Counted from the stretch's first letter, positions 16,926-26,403 are shown. The stretch is DNA of 64,000 bases from Pedobacter arcticus A12 (GCF_000302595.1 NZ_JH947125.1:384884-448883); one strand, 5' to 3'. The notes: generated from the sequence alone by a model not told the origin. Made by a program: numbers and translations.

Positions 16926-19055
16926 GTGAGAAAATATTTGCTGTTTTTACTAATTGTTAGCTGTTCTTTGGTTTCCCTAGCGCAACAAGTTACCCGTGTT
17001 GAGCTTTTACAATCCGAATCTTTTATCGGTTTAAAACGAAATGGAGAAAACACCAATAAAGTAATAAAACCCGTTTTTAAGCAGGATAACGCCACACTAA
17101 CCTGTGATAGCGCTTATTTTTATCTCACAAAAAACAGTTTCGAAGCTTTCGGAAATGTACACATTAACCAAGCGGATACCGTTAATATTTATTCTGACAA
17201 TTTAAATTACGACGGAAATACAAAAACGGCAGTTTTAACCAATAACGTTAAACTTACCGATAACCAGGCAGTGCTAACCACCAACAATTTGGTATATAAC
17301 CTCGGGACTAAAATTGGGCAGTACCAAAACGGAGGTAAAATTGTGAACGGTGCCAATACCTTAACCAGCCAAAACGGATATTATTTCACCCAAAATAAAG
17401 ATGCTTTTTTTAGGTACAATGTAGAGGTTAAATCTCCGGAAGTGCTCATCAAATCCGATACTTTAAAGTATAACACCATTTCTAAGATTGCCTATTTTTT
17501 TGGGCCGACAAATATTTACGGTAAAACCGATACATTATATACCGAAAACGGGCAATACAACACCAACACAGATCAAGCATCTTTCGGGAAAAAGAATTTG
17601 TACACCCAAAATTCTAAAAGTTTAAAAGGTGACAGCTTGTTTTACGATGGAAAGCAGGGCTACGGTAGGGCGGTTAAGAATATTGTTTTTATGGATACGG
17701 CGCAAAAAATAGAATTGCGTGGCGATTTGGGCTTGTATAAAAAGAAAGACGAAAGCATTACGGTAACTAAAAATGCTTACGTGATTTTCCTGACCGAAAA
17801 AGACTCAGTAACTCAGGATAGTATTTGGCTTACCGCTGATACTTTGCAAAGCAAGGTTTTAAGAAAAATGGACCTGTACCAGCTTCGTGAAAATATACGG
17901 TTGGCCTTGCTTCAGAAAACGGAAAAAGCAGATAGCTTAAAAAATGTAGCTACCGAGGAGGAAGAGATTAAAGTTGAGCAGCCGCCACTTAAAACAGAAG
18001 GCTTAAGTGCGGATAGCGCCACGGTCGATAGTACAAGGACTGCTTTTTTAAAGGATAGCTTGCTTACACGGCAAAAGTTTTTGAAGGACAGCGTTTTAAA
18101 TGTTAAAGAGCTGCAGAAAAAGGAGAACGAACGCCTGCGTGAAGAAAATAAACGACCAAAGTTTTTAAATATCCCGGTAGTAACCAGAGCGCCAGCAAGA
18201 CCAATGCTTTGGCCGGCGTTGAAAGAAAACGGAAACAAAGTGGGACTGGTGCCCGAATCAATGAAGGCGATAAAGCTTAATCCTAATTTTGTGCCATTAG
18301 ATCCGGATGCAGGCGATACCACAAAAATAAGGATAGTTTCTGCCTATAGAAAAGTGAAGATTTTCAAATCTGATTTGCAAGCGAAGGCAGATTCTGCATT
18401 TTTTAGCTACGGCGATTCTACCATGCGTATTTACCAAAAACCTATCATTTGGGCGCAAGGCAGTCAGCTTTCTGCCGATACCATGTATATCCAGATGAAA
18501 AACAAAAAAATGGATAACCTAGATATGATTAGGAATTCCATTATTGTAAACACGGATAAGGATTCTGTAAAGTTTAACCAGATTGCGGGTAAATTGATGA
18601 AAGGTTACTTTAAAAATGAAAAGCTTGATGTTGTTTTTATAAACGGAAATGCGGAGAGTATTTATTTCCCGAAAGACAGTGCAAGTAGCGATGGGATGAT
18701 GCGCTCTATTGCCTCTAGAATGCGGATTAACTTTGATGATGACAGCGTGATGAGCGTAACGTTTATCCGCAAGCCAGAGCATACTTATTATCCCCTAGAT
18801 AAAATCACAGAAGAGCTAAAAACGTTGCCAAACTTTAACTGGAAACCAAAAGAAAGACCAATGTCTAAATTGGATATTTTACCAAGTTTAGTGGCCAAAA
18901 CCGTAAAAAAGGCGGAAGTAAAAAAGCCTGTTGCAAAACCAGGAGAGGAGACAAAGACAGCTGACGCAGATAAGCTTCCAACCGAGGAAAGCCCAGCATA
19001 CAACGATCGGGTTAAAAAAGCAGCCCCGGCGTATGAACCTCCAAAAAAAGAGTAG
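16926..19055 (+). CDS. OstA/LptA-domain protein, probable LPS transport
   Basis: 709 residues from GTG 16926, which opens a clear signal peptide (MRKYLLFLLIVSCSLVSLAQ). Residues 25-300 form repeated OstA/LptA-type beta strands (LTCDSAYFYLTKNSFEAFG, NLNYDGNTKTAVLTNNVKL, DTLKYNTISKIAYFFGPT). Another such block lies near 455-590 (KADSAFFSYGDSTMRIYQK). The middle is charged and low in complexity, and the tail is Lys/Pro-rich. In Bacteroidetes such proteins are taken to form part of the periplasmic LPS bridge. A TAATTTTG -7-like box ends just before the GTG, so the leader would be very short. Confidence 0.82.
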   Translation: MRKYLLFLLIVSCSLVSLAQQVTRVELLQSESFIGLKRNGENTNKVIKPVFKQDNATLTCDSAYFYLTKNSFEAFGNVHINQADTVNIYSDNLNYDGNTKTAVLTNNVKLTDNQAVLTTNNLVYNLGTKIGQYQNGGKIVNGANTLTSQNGYYFTQNKDAFFRYNVEVKSPEVLIKSDTLKYNTISKIAYFFGPTNIYGKTDTLYTENGQYNTNTDQASFGKKNLYTQNSKSLKGDSLFYDGKQGYGRAVKNIVFMDTAQKIELRGDLGLYKKKDESITVTKNAYVIFLTEKDSVTQDSIWLTADTLQSKVLRKMDLYQLRENIRLALLQKTEKADSLKNVATEEEEIKVEQPPLKTEGLSADSATVDSTRTAFLKDSLLTRQKFLKDSVLNVKELQKKENERLREENKRPKFLNIPVVTRAPARPMLWPALKENGNKVGLVPESMKAIKLNPNFVPLDPDAGDTTKIRIVSAYRKVKIFKSDLQAKADSAFFSYGDSTMRIYQKPIIWAQGSQLSADTMYIQMKNKKMDNLDMIRNSIIVNTDKDSVKFNQIAGKLMKGYFKNEKLDVVFINGNAESIYFPKDSASSDGMMRSIASRMRINFDDDSVMSVTFIRKPEHTYYPLDKITEELKTLPNFNWKPKERPMSKLDILPSLVAKTVKKAEVKKPVAKPGEETKTADADKLPTEESPAYNDRVKKAAPAYEPPKKE

Positions 19056-19062
19056 TCGGTTT

Positions 19063-19113
<51 letters not shown>

Positions 19114-19164
19114 TTAGTTTTCGGTTGGTTTTTAATTGTTCAATAAGAATATTTGTTTTCGGTA

Positions 19165-19536
19165 TTAATTTGACAATTCTTGGAATTTTTTTCTGAACGC
19201 CAACGGACTTTTAATTTTAGGAAAAACTTCTTTTGTTCCGCCCGAACCTACAATTCTAATTGTGCCGTAACCCAATATTCGACCTAAAATTCCTTGGTCA
19301 ACATTTACGCTTTCAATTTTTGTATGGTTCATCTCAAAGGTCTTTCGACTGATTAAACCTGTTTTAATAATTACCCGTTTGTTGGTGATTGCAAACTCGT
19401 CGGTGTATTTGTCGATCAGTGGCGCAATAAATAATGTCAACACTGCTCTTAAATTGCAGAAGATGATCCAATGGTATGTAGTTTCTAATTCAACGTGTTC
19501 ATCTTTTATTAAATTATTGTTGATGTATGTTCCCAT
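19165..19536 (-). CDS. Bacterial PH-domain (DUF304-type) membrane protein
   Basis: 123 residues. A short hydrophobic segment at about 22-40 (WIIFCNLRAVLTLFIAPLI) is followed by the bPH_2 domain: TDEFAITNKRVIIKTGLISR, NHTKIESVNVDQGILGRILGYG and TIRIVGSGGTKEVFPKI, the usual order for YdbS/YdbT-like proteins. These are membrane-attached proteins of unknown activity. The hairpin AAAGTACC...GGTACTTT at about 19,620-19,668 lies upstream, outside the gene. No operon partner is visible. Confidence 0.85.
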   Translation of the reverse strand: MGTYINNNLIKDEHVELETTYHWIIFCNLRAVLTLFIAPLIDKYTDEFAITNKRVIIKTGLISRKTFEMNHTKIESVNVDQGILGRILGYGTIRIVGSGGTKEVFPKIKSPLAFRKKFQELSN

Positions 19537-19821
19537 TTTATTGTTGTTTACGATTGTTTGTTGTTAACCTAATCTTTTGACTTCTAGAGGTGTAGCAATT
19601 TGAAATTTCAGCCGTTTTCTAAAGTACCTTTTTTAAATACTTTGTATTTGCTGGGGTACTTTTTTTCATTTGATGGTGACGGTCGTTTCGTGGCTTTGCG
19701 ACTTTGCGAACTTTGTAACCGAGAACTTTCAGCTGAGATAAATTTCTTGCGAAACGTACACGTGAGCTTGTAAGCTTAACACAAAATTCGCAATCTTGCC
19801 AAACGGCTATTGTGCGATGTG

Positions 19822-20445
19822 TTATTTTTCTTTAAATGTAAAGGCTTCAATGTATTCTTTTATGAAAACATCAACTTCGTCTGGATTTTTCAGATTTTTG
19901 CCATCAATTACAATATGAATATAATATTTACCTTTATGTAACGCATCATAACTTACGTATGGAGTTTTATCTTCTGCATTTGACATATCAATATAAGAAT
20001 TGTCAAGTTTTTTATTTTTACTTTTATAACTTTTAAACATTGCGCTTCCTGCTAATCCTGATGTAAAATGGATTAAAAAACTATTTTTTATGGCTTTTCC
20101 CAAAACAGTTTCATAAAATGGGTCTTTTACATCTACAATTAAAACTTGCATTTTGTACGTTTTGTTAGAAATGCAGTATTCAAATTGCAATTCGCTACCT
20201 AAATCACCGTTTTTACATTTATTAATTTGATTAAAAAGTAACCCTTTATATTCAACTACTTTGGGGAAAATTTCATATAAAGTAGCATCTTTTCTAGCGC
20301 AATCTAATTCCTCTAATGGTGTGATTTTTAAATCTACAACATTTCCCGCAGGACAACATAAACTTATTTCATCACAATCACCATTGATTTGAGCGTATGA
20401 AAATGTATTTAAAAATAATAGAATAAGAAATATCTGCTTTTTCAT
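19822..20445 (-). CDS. Secreted protein of unknown function
   Basis: 207 residues with signal peptide 1-18 (MKKQIFLILLFLNTFSYA). There are six Cys in the first ~110 residues of the mature part (DCDEISLCCPAG, LDCARKD, NKCKNGD, FEYCISN), suggesting disulfides. It shows no family I know. It lies 11 bp after an OmpA-type lipoprotein gene and is probably co-transcribed with it. The region is very AT-rich compared with the flanking core genes. Confidence 0.7.
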   Translation of the reverse strand: MKKQIFLILLFLNTFSYAQINGDCDEISLCCPAGNVVDLKITPLEELDCARKDATLYEIFPKVVEYKGLLFNQINKCKNGDLGSELQFEYCISNKTYKMQVLIVDVKDPFYETVLGKAIKNSFLIHFTSGLAGSAMFKSYKSKNKKLDNSYIDMSNAEDKTPYVSYDALHKGKYYIHIVIDGKNLKNPDEVDVFIKEYIEAFTFKEK

Positions 20446-20456
20446 TATTAAGTTTC

Positions 20457-21470
20457 TTAAAATTTTACTAATTCTACTCGCCGATTTATTGCTTTATTTA
20501 TGTCGGTATCATTTGGCTTTATAGGTTTTTCTGAACCAAATCCTGTAGATTTTAAACGTTTAATATCTATACCTTTACTTGCTAATGAATACATTACAGT
20601 ATTTGCTCTTTCGGTTGATAACTGTTTGTTTTTATTAACATTTCCAGTATTATCCGTATGGCCTTCAATTGATAGTTTAAGATCTGAATTTGTATTTAAT
20701 AATTTTAAAATTTCTTCAACAATCTCTTGTCCATCAGGTTTTAATGTTGACTTGTCGGTGTCAAAATTAATATTTAAAATAGCCTTTCCGTTTTGCTCAA
20801 TTTCGGTTAACATTGTAGTTGCTGTATATTTTTTTATAGTTTGTTCGAAATCTTTTAATTCCATTATGAAGATTGTTCCCTGAGCAGAGTTTGATTGAAT
20901 ATTTAAAATATATTTTTTGCCATTATTTTTAAACGCATAAACTGAAAATGGTGCTTCACTTTCATCCAACAAACCATACGTACCGTGTTTTACGCTGTAC
21001 ATATTTTCTCCAATTTTTTTTCGATCGGTTTCATTTTTGGGAAAATCTCCTTTGTACATTTTTTTTGCACCAATATTTTCAATGTAATCAAAAACACTTT
21101 TATCAAATAATCGTTGATTAAAATCTTTTTCTTCTGAACCTTCGAATCCTAAAATCGCTAACTTTCCTTCGGTTGTGTAAACTCCATTTCCTAGGTAGTT
21201 TTCCATTTTTTCGTAGTCAGAAATGTCAGATGCTCCATTTTTTGCGTATTTAATTTGCAATCCAGTAGGGGCTGTAAAGAATGGAAAATTACCAATATTT
21301 TTTAAATCAGGAATTTCATCCCAATTTAGATTTGTTGAATCGGATTTAACTTTAGATGTTCCATCAATAGTTCTTATTATTTCATTTTCTTCTTTCGTAC
21401 TGTTTTTACTATCATTTGTGCAAGAAATGATAATTATTGAAAATATTAGTAGTATTGATGCTTTTTTCAT
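20457..21470 (-). CDS. OmpA-family lipoprotein (peptidoglycan-binding tail)
   Basis: 337 residues. MKKASILLIFSIIIISC gives a lipobox with Cys at 17. The N-terminal ~210 residues are of unknown fold. The C-terminal OmpA domain runs from about 225 with ILNINFDTDKSTLKPDG, LSIEGHTDNTGNVNKNKQLS and RLKSTGFGSEKP, and ends in NRRVELVKF. The TDN Asp and the NRR Arg that hold diaminopimelate are present, so it should bind peptidoglycan. It is paired with the Cys-rich secreted protein downstream. The specific role is unknown. Confidence 0.88.
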   Translation of the reverse strand: MKKASILLIFSIIIISCTNDSKNSTKEENEIIRTIDGTSKVKSDSTNLNWDEIPDLKNIGNFPFFTAPTGLQIKYAKNGASDISDYEKMENYLGNGVYTTEGKLAILGFEGSEEKDFNQRLFDKSVFDYIENIGAKKMYKGDFPKNETDRKKIGENMYSVKHGTYGLLDESEAPFSVYAFKNNGKKYILNIQSNSAQGTIFIMELKDFEQTIKKYTATTMLTEIEQNGKAILNINFDTDKSTLKPDGQEIVEEILKLLNTNSDLKLSIEGHTDNTGNVNKNKQLSTERANTVMYSLASKGIDIKRLKSTGFGSEKPIKPNDTDINKAINRRVELVKF

Positions 21471-21642
21471 AATTATATTTTTATAAGTTTCGGTTTTAAT
21501 ATATATAGCACAACGATTGGTGGGTCTGAGAAATTACTTGCAGAACCTCTATCATCCCGCTCCAATTTAGTAAAAATTGATGAAGGAAATAAGAGCACTT
21601 CGCCCGCAATTTTGCAAACCTGTGGTTATGTGAAGCCAAGTT

Positions 21643-22130
21643 TTAACACGATGTCCAATATTCTAGATTAGAAAGCAACCCATTTTTAAATCTAAAAATT
21701 AGTTTAGATTCCCTTTTTGGTTCAGAAAAGGATATTTCGTCGCGGATGACTTTAATTCCAAAAATAGATTGAATGTCTTTTTTCGTGGTTCTTGATGATA
21801 TGGATTTTCCTTTATAAGTAATCTTACAATTCGCTTTACTGGAGAAATTTACCTTTTCAAGTTGATAGTTTTCTGTGTGATGACCTGTAAATACGAAAAA
21901 GCTATAAACCAAAGAATAAAACTTTTTTCCTTGTTCATATTCGGATAAAAACCACCTTCATATTTAGGTTCAAATATCCTTTTTGGATTTCCGAAAACCT
22001 TAATTATGTCATTCTTCTTTGCCTCAAAGTTCATCCCATTTATCTTAAAGTCAGTAAATGAAACAGTTTTGTCTTGAGCAAAGAGTCCTATTGAAAGGAA
22101 AGAAAGAATTGATATTAAAGAATTCTTCAT
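21643..22130 (-). pseudogene. Frameshifted secreted protein gene
   Basis: Two open frames together make one sensible protein. The first part (22130 down to about 21925) has signal peptide MKNSLISILSFLSIGLFAQ and ends in sense at YPNMNKEK. The second runs in another frame as KFYSLVYSFFVFTGHH to the stop at 21643. They join if one A is added to the six-A run (six Ts at 21923-21928 on the plus strand), giving about 162 residues. The restored protein contains DIIKVFGNPKR and DIQSIFGIKV, two similar helices. The cause could be mutation, sequencing error or slippage. Function unknown. Confidence 0.75.
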
Positions 22131-22364
22131 TTAGTCCGATTTGTTTTCACATAACTTACATATATGTGAAATAAAACCACCGAAACATGCCCAAATATGG
22201 ATGTATATGAGTGGTTTTTCACATCACATATCTTTTTCTAAATTAGAAAATTTATTTATTAAAAAATCTATAATTATCAATTCTATAGTATAAAACTGAA
22301 AGAATATGTATTTTTTTATTCTGTTAGAGAAAATAGAAGCGCTTTTGAAAATCTAGATTTAAAA

Positions 22365-22395
22365 TAGCGACTTTAGCAAGATGCCAAAGTCGCTA
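22365..22395 (-). terminator. Terminator of the DoxD/DoxA-like gene
   Basis: TAGCGACTTT and AAAGTCGCTA are perfect 10-bp arms around an 11-base loop, six bases past the stop of the gene ending at 22401. A short T-rich tail follows on the minus strand. Confidence 0.85.
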
Positions 22396-22400
22396 AGGGT

Positions 22401-23417
22401 TTATTTGTTGATTTGATGCTCCCAATAAGCACCGCCGATATCCGTGATTTTTAGGGTGTAAATCCCTTTCGCTAAGTTGGCTAAACCAGCGTTAGGTAAA
22501 GTCATTTTTGCTTTGGCACCTAGTGGAATTACTAAACTGTGTTTTCCAGGTTTAATTTTGGCTACATAATAGTTAGAAATATGCGCTTTGTTTAATAAGG
22601 CTAAGTCGTTCTGTGTGTATTGCGCAATAGGGATTCCTTGCTCATCAAACAGTTCAATAGCAATTACCCACGAACCATAAACATCAACCCCTTCTGTTCT
22701 AAATACATCGAAAGAAAGTTTATCGCCATCAAGTTTGCCTTCGGTTATTTCAAGTTTTGGTTTTACAGATTTATTATGGAGCGTACCCCACAATCCGCCG
22801 TGGAAAACCTGGTTGGTCATTAAAGTCATCCCAAAAATAAACAGCGAGCCAATCAATACAAATTTTGGAAAAATATTGATTTTAATTGGCAACACACCAG
22901 AACCTACCCAAGCAAACCATTTATGTTTGGTAATGGCAAAATTGTTTTTCATAAGGTAATTATCTACCGAGTATTTACTACTTCCGCTAAGGAAAAGCAT
23001 AAAACCTGTTGCAATGCCTAACACGCCAATTTGCCATTCATCTAAACAGGTGGTGCCTATCCAGCCAGAGCTTAGCAAAATGCCCATTGCTAAACCAAAT
23101 ACAGCAACGCTCATTAGTCGGGTAAACAGGCCAAACATGAGTAATAGGCCAACAATACCTTCAATGATGGTAAATGCAACCATATTTACCCATAAGGCAT
23201 CGGGGTTTTCTACCAAGTAGAGGATGAGTGGTTTTATGCCTAAAGCATTTGGTAAAAAGTGGTTGAACTTTTCACCGATATATCCTGGTGCATCCGGATC
23301 TAGTTTGTTCTCTAAAATAATGCGTCGGAAAAATGCAGAAAAATAGGTCCAACCTATCACTAATCTTAGGGCGAGCGTTAAAAGACCGGCATCGCTTTTT
23401 ATATTGTTATTGTTCAT
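22401..23417 (-). CDS. DoxD-DoxA fusion membrane protein (thiosulfate:quinone oxidoreductase-like)
   Basis: 338 residues from ATG 23417, directly before MNNNNIKSDAG; a further upstream ATG adds an 18-residue leader I do not favour. The first ~190 residues are a DoxD/DoxX-type membrane domain with four or five helices (LTLALRLVIGWTYFSAFFRR, MVAFTIIEGIVGLLLMFGLF, WQIGVLGIATGFMLFLSG). A further helix (FVLIGSLFIFGMTLMTNQVF) leads into a periplasmic DoxA-like beta domain. In Acidianus, DoxD and DoxA form thiosulfate:quinone oxidoreductase; fused forms are common in Bacteroidetes and their substrate there is unproven. Confidence 0.82.
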   Translation of the reverse strand: MNNNNIKSDAGLLTLALRLVIGWTYFSAFFRRIILENKLDPDAPGYIGEKFNHFLPNALGIKPLILYLVENPDALWVNMVAFTIIEGIVGLLLMFGLFTRLMSVAVFGLAMGILLSSGWIGTTCLDEWQIGVLGIATGFMLFLSGSSKYSVDNYLMKNNFAITKHKWFAWVGSGVLPIKINIFPKFVLIGSLFIFGMTLMTNQVFHGGLWGTLHNKSVKPKLEITEGKLDGDKLSFDVFRTEGVDVYGSWVIAIELFDEQGIPIAQYTQNDLALLNKAHISNYYVAKIKPGKHSLVIPLGAKAKMTLPNAGLANLAKGIYTLKITDIGGAYWEHQINK

Positions 23418-23665
23418 TTGTTTTTTTATTGAAATTCCATTTTTAAAAATAGTTTTTTCATAGCGAATCAAGCGCTATGTACGCTGTTTTTGCAATAGTT
23501 GTATACTATAAATTGATTGAGATTTACTTTAGCGTAGCGTAAGAAGAACGGCAAAATCTTACGTGGAAAGGCGCTTAATCTTCCACGGTTTTTTTACGTT
23601 TAACGATGCTTTCTTAGCATATAAATTTCTGTAAGGCACCAGATCTTGATGGTTTTACAGGAAAC

Positions 23666-24049
23666 CTAAGCCGTGTAAATTTTAAAGTTTTGGTATAAAA
23701 TGTAATAGGGTGTTAAAGAAACGGAAACATTTCTTTTTTGGAAAGGAGCAACTAACGGGGTGCCAACCTCAACTGTTTTAAAGTTAAAAGTGTTGTTGCC
23801 AGCTTTAATAGCGGGTGCATGTTGGGTAACTTGCTTTGAAAAAGTTAAAGCACTTTCGGCTAGTTCCGCAGTAGTACAGCTGGAACCGCTAATCTGGTTT
23901 TTACCTGTTTTTGAAACCTCTGTTTTAGGGATCCCTAGTTCGGCGTGGATAAAGTTTTTAACCTTACAGGGTGAAAGCAGCAACAAAAGTGCTAGCCCCA
24001 TGATTGGGAACAAAGTACTTAAGTTTTTTAGCCTTATTTTTTCTTTCAC
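23666..24049 (-). CDS. Small exported/anchored protein with PCKVKN motif
   Basis: 127 residues from GTG 24049. One hydrophobic stretch (LFPIMGLALLLLLSPC) could be a signal anchor or signal peptide. It is followed by KVKNFIHAELGIPKTEVSKTG and SGSSC, so two Cys flank a conserved-looking segment. It lies upstream of the DoxD/DoxA-like gene on the same strand (about 250 bp), possibly one unit. I recall similar short proteins in other Sphingobacteria but no function. Confidence 0.6.
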   Translation of the reverse strand: MKEKIRLKNLSTLFPIMGLALLLLLSPCKVKNFIHAELGIPKTEVSKTGKNQISGSSCTTAELAESALTFSKQVTQHAPAIKAGNNTFNFKTVEVGTPLVAPFQKRNVSVSLTPYYILYQNFKIYTA

Positions 24050-24171
24050 GATACAAACTTAGCATTTATATTGGCTTATGGTGCTAAATCTTGAGGATTA
24101 ACCTGAGTTTGATTAATCTTAACCATTAACGTAAAGCGTATTTTATTGACCTTATAAGGTGCGTTAGCAAT

Positions 24172-24253
24172 GGTAGAAGCGTCCTTTTTTTGCACTCTTC
24201 TTCAAACGCATATGGCAAAAAAAGATACAGCGTGTTAAAACGCACAAATTATT
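24172..24253 (-). repeat. Composite intergenic repeat, copy 2 (lacks middle block)
   Basis: Reads GCGTTAGCAATGG...GCGTCCTTTTTTTGCA, then AAAAAAAGATACAGCG and TGTTAAAACGCACAAATTA. The outer blocks match the other copies, while the CTGAGCGGAGTCGAAG core is absent. It lies in the 24050-24434 gap, which also contains the MFS terminator and no gene. Confidence 0.7.
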
Positions 24254-24386
24254 ATCATAACCATTATTAAAAATCAATCCTTCTGCTGATTAGCTCTATT
24301 TTTTGTTGTTTTAAAATCCTTTAAGCCCGAAAATTTATCGATGGCCTCAAAAAACTCAGCTTTCTCTCAAAATATTCGATAATAAA

Positions 24387-24417
24387 AAAGGGGTAGAAAA
24401 AATCTACCCCTTTTGAA
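24387..24417 (-). terminator. Terminator of the GH3-GH20-CBM9-MFS operon
   Basis: AAAAGGGGTAGA and TCTACCCCTTTT are perfect 12-bp arms around an A-rich loop of six or seven bases, 18 bp past the MFS stop, with a T tract on the minus strand. Confidence 0.9.
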
Positions 24418-24434
24418 ATGCTGTGAAATTTATA

Positions 24435-25715
24435 TTATTTGGTGCTTGCAGTTTTATGACCGCTAAGCCCGTACCATAAGATGTAAAGGTAACATGGCGC
24501 CATACTTAATAATAAGGCTGGTTGCGAGCCCATATTGTGCTCTAACAGTGCGTAAACCTGTGGTATAATAGCTCCACCAGAGATACCCATTACCAATAAT
24601 GCAGAACCTATTTTTGTATACCTACCTAATCCCTTAATTGCTAATGGGAAAATTGCTGGCCACATTAAAGAGTTTGCCAAACCTAGTAATGCAATAAACA
24701 CAATACTGGTATAACCTGTGGTTAAATAAGCACCTACGGTAAACAACACACCTACAATTGCAGATACCATTAAAGCTTTTTCTTGCTTAATATATTTTGG
24801 GATACAGATGATACCAATAATGTAACCTACCACCATAGAAATTAGTGTGTAGGAAGTAAAGATTTTGGTTTGGTCTAAGCTCATCCCTAAAGACTTGCCG
24901 TATGTTCCAATAACATCACCCGCCATTACCTCAACACCTACATATAAAAACAGACAGATAACCCCAAGGTTTAAGTTTCTGTAACTGAAAACACTCGCCT
25001 TTGGTGCTACCACGTTTCCATCATCACCTACCTCGTCCTCGTCTGTGTTTATCTCTGGTAAAGAAGAATAAATAATTAATAATGCCAATACAAAAAGAAC
25101 AATTGCAATAATAATGTATGGTGTAATTACCCTTTGTGCCAGTTCTGATAATAGCACATTTCTCTGCACATGGTCAGTAATGGTTTTAGCCTTGTCTTCA
25201 ATAGCTTGTGCGCCGTTTAAAACCAGTGCGCTAAGAATAAGTGGACTTAAAGCACCTGCAACTTTATTACAGATCCCCATAATACTGATTCTTTTTGCTG
25301 CACTTTCTATTGGGCCAACAATGGTAATGTATGGATTTGATGCCGTTTGCAATAATGCCAAGCCCATTCCCTGTACAAATAAACCAATCAAGAATAATGG
25401 ATAGCTACGCATATTGGCTGCTGGTACAAAAACTAATGCGCCTACTGCCATTACGATTAAACCCATTGCCATACCTTTTTTAAAGCCAGTGACTTTTAAA
25501 ATATAAGAAGATGGAATTGCTAGAAAGAAGTAAGCCATATAAAAAGCAAACGTAACTAGTAATGCTTGTGAGGTGGTTAGCTCACAGGCTAACTGCAAAA
25601 ATGGAATTAATGTTCCGTTTAACCAGGTTACAAACCCGAATACAAAGAATAAAGCCCCGATGATGATCACCGGATTGAGTCCTTTCTTGGACGACATTGG
25701 TGTTACTGTTGACAT
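24435..25715 (-). CDS. MFS sugar permease, FucP/GluP/NagP type
   Basis: Inner-membrane proton symporter for a monosaccharide. 426 residues with twelve predicted helices. The family features FFVFGFVTWLNGTLIPFLQ at about 22-40, FVQGMGLALLQTASNPYI and GALFF near the start are those of the fucose / glucose-galactose / N-acetylglucosamine group. It is last in an operon with GH3, GH20 and a CBM9-like protein (10 bp after the latter), so the cargo is probably the sugar released by GH20, i.e. GalNAc or GlcNAc (inference). A long polar loop near 225-245 (EINTDEDEVGDDGNV) is cytoplasmic. Confidence 0.92.
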   Translation of the reverse strand: MSTVTPMSSKKGLNPVIIIGALFFVFGFVTWLNGTLIPFLQLACELTTSQALLVTFAFYMAYFFLAIPSSYILKVTGFKKGMAMGLIVMAVGALVFVPAANMRSYPLFLIGLFVQGMGLALLQTASNPYITIVGPIESAAKRISIMGICNKVAGALSPLILSALVLNGAQAIEDKAKTITDHVQRNVLLSELAQRVITPYIIIAIVLFVLALLIIYSSLPEINTDEDEVGDDGNVVAPKASVFSYRNLNLGVICLFLYVGVEVMAGDVIGTYGKSLGMSLDQTKIFTSYTLISMVVGYIIGIICIPKYIKQEKALMVSAIVGVLFTVGAYLTTGYTSIVFIALLGLANSLMWPAIFPLAIKGLGRYTKIGSALLVMGISGGAIIPQVYALLEHNMGSQPALLLSMAPCYLYILWYGLSGHKTASTK

Positions 25716-25725
25716 ATAATTTTGG

Positions 25726-26376
25726 TTAGTTTTTTAAAAATACAGCTTTTCCGAAATAATTAGGTAAATGAAAGTTAGGTTGGGCCGTGTTTGTAATTGG
25801 GCTCCAGCATAAATAGTGAGGCTTTGGCAAATCGTCTCCACATTTATAAAAGTTCATTTTTGCATGTTTACCGTTAAAATTCTCAATTTGATGGAACTCG
25901 AAAACCTCGTTAGGAATTAACATGGTGAGCTGCCAGTTTACCATCTCTTTTTCGTTAAATATAAGAGATTTAAAACTAGAGGTTACTTCAATTTGTTTGA
26001 TTTTTTCTACTGATAATAATTTTCTGTCTTCGGCCGAAGTACCATAGCCGGCCAAACAGGTTCCGGTGCAATTAAATTCGAAATTATAATAAGCGTCTTC
26101 ATTGTTTAAAGCGATAAAAAACTCTACGCAAGAATCTTTATAAACAGGATCATTGATTTTCGTAAACCTTGCTAAAACATTCTCCTCGATAACGTTGAAT
26201 TTCAACAAGATTCCACCGTCAGTGTAAGCTATTGCTACATCTGCTTCTCCAGAGAACTCATAATTCCAAGGGTTACAGTCGATATTGTATTTGATGTTCT
26301 GATCTAGCTTGTTGGTGAATATATCAACGGTTTTTAAGCCTGTTGCGTAATAAGGGATATTAATTTCTTGTTGCAT
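25726..26376 (-). CDS. CBM9-like carbohydrate-binding protein without signal peptide
   Basis: 216 residues. A CBM9/DOMON-like beta sandwich is suggested by ANVAIAYTDG-type opening strands (ADVAIAYTDGGILLKF), DSCVEFFIALNN, YYNFEFNCTGTCLAGYG, KMNFYKCGDDLPKPHYLCW and PNFHLPNYFGKAVF. There is no signal peptide, so as called it stays in the cytoplasm, unusual for a sugar-binding module. It lies between GH20 (88 bp upstream) and the MFS gene (10 bp downstream). A TATATTTG box and an operator-like site lie in the upstream gap, so it may also have its own promoter. Exact ligand unknown. Confidence 0.78.
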   Translation of the reverse strand: MQQEINIPYYATGLKTVDIFTNKLDQNIKYNIDCNPWNYEFSGEADVAIAYTDGGILLKFNVIEENVLARFTKINDPVYKDSCVEFFIALNNEDAYYNFEFNCTGTCLAGYGTSAEDRKLLSVEKIKQIEVTSSFKSLIFNEKEMVNWQLTMLIPNEVFEFHQIENFNGKHAKMNFYKCGDDLPKPHYLCWSPITNTAQPNFHLPNYFGKAVFLKN

Positions 26377-26403
26377 AATGGTTGTTCAAATATATAAATT
26401 ATA

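Noticed and set aside
17912-18322. 136-codon minus-strand frame inside the OstA-like gene
   Set aside because: Ser/Phe-rich shadow of a charged coding region on the other strand.
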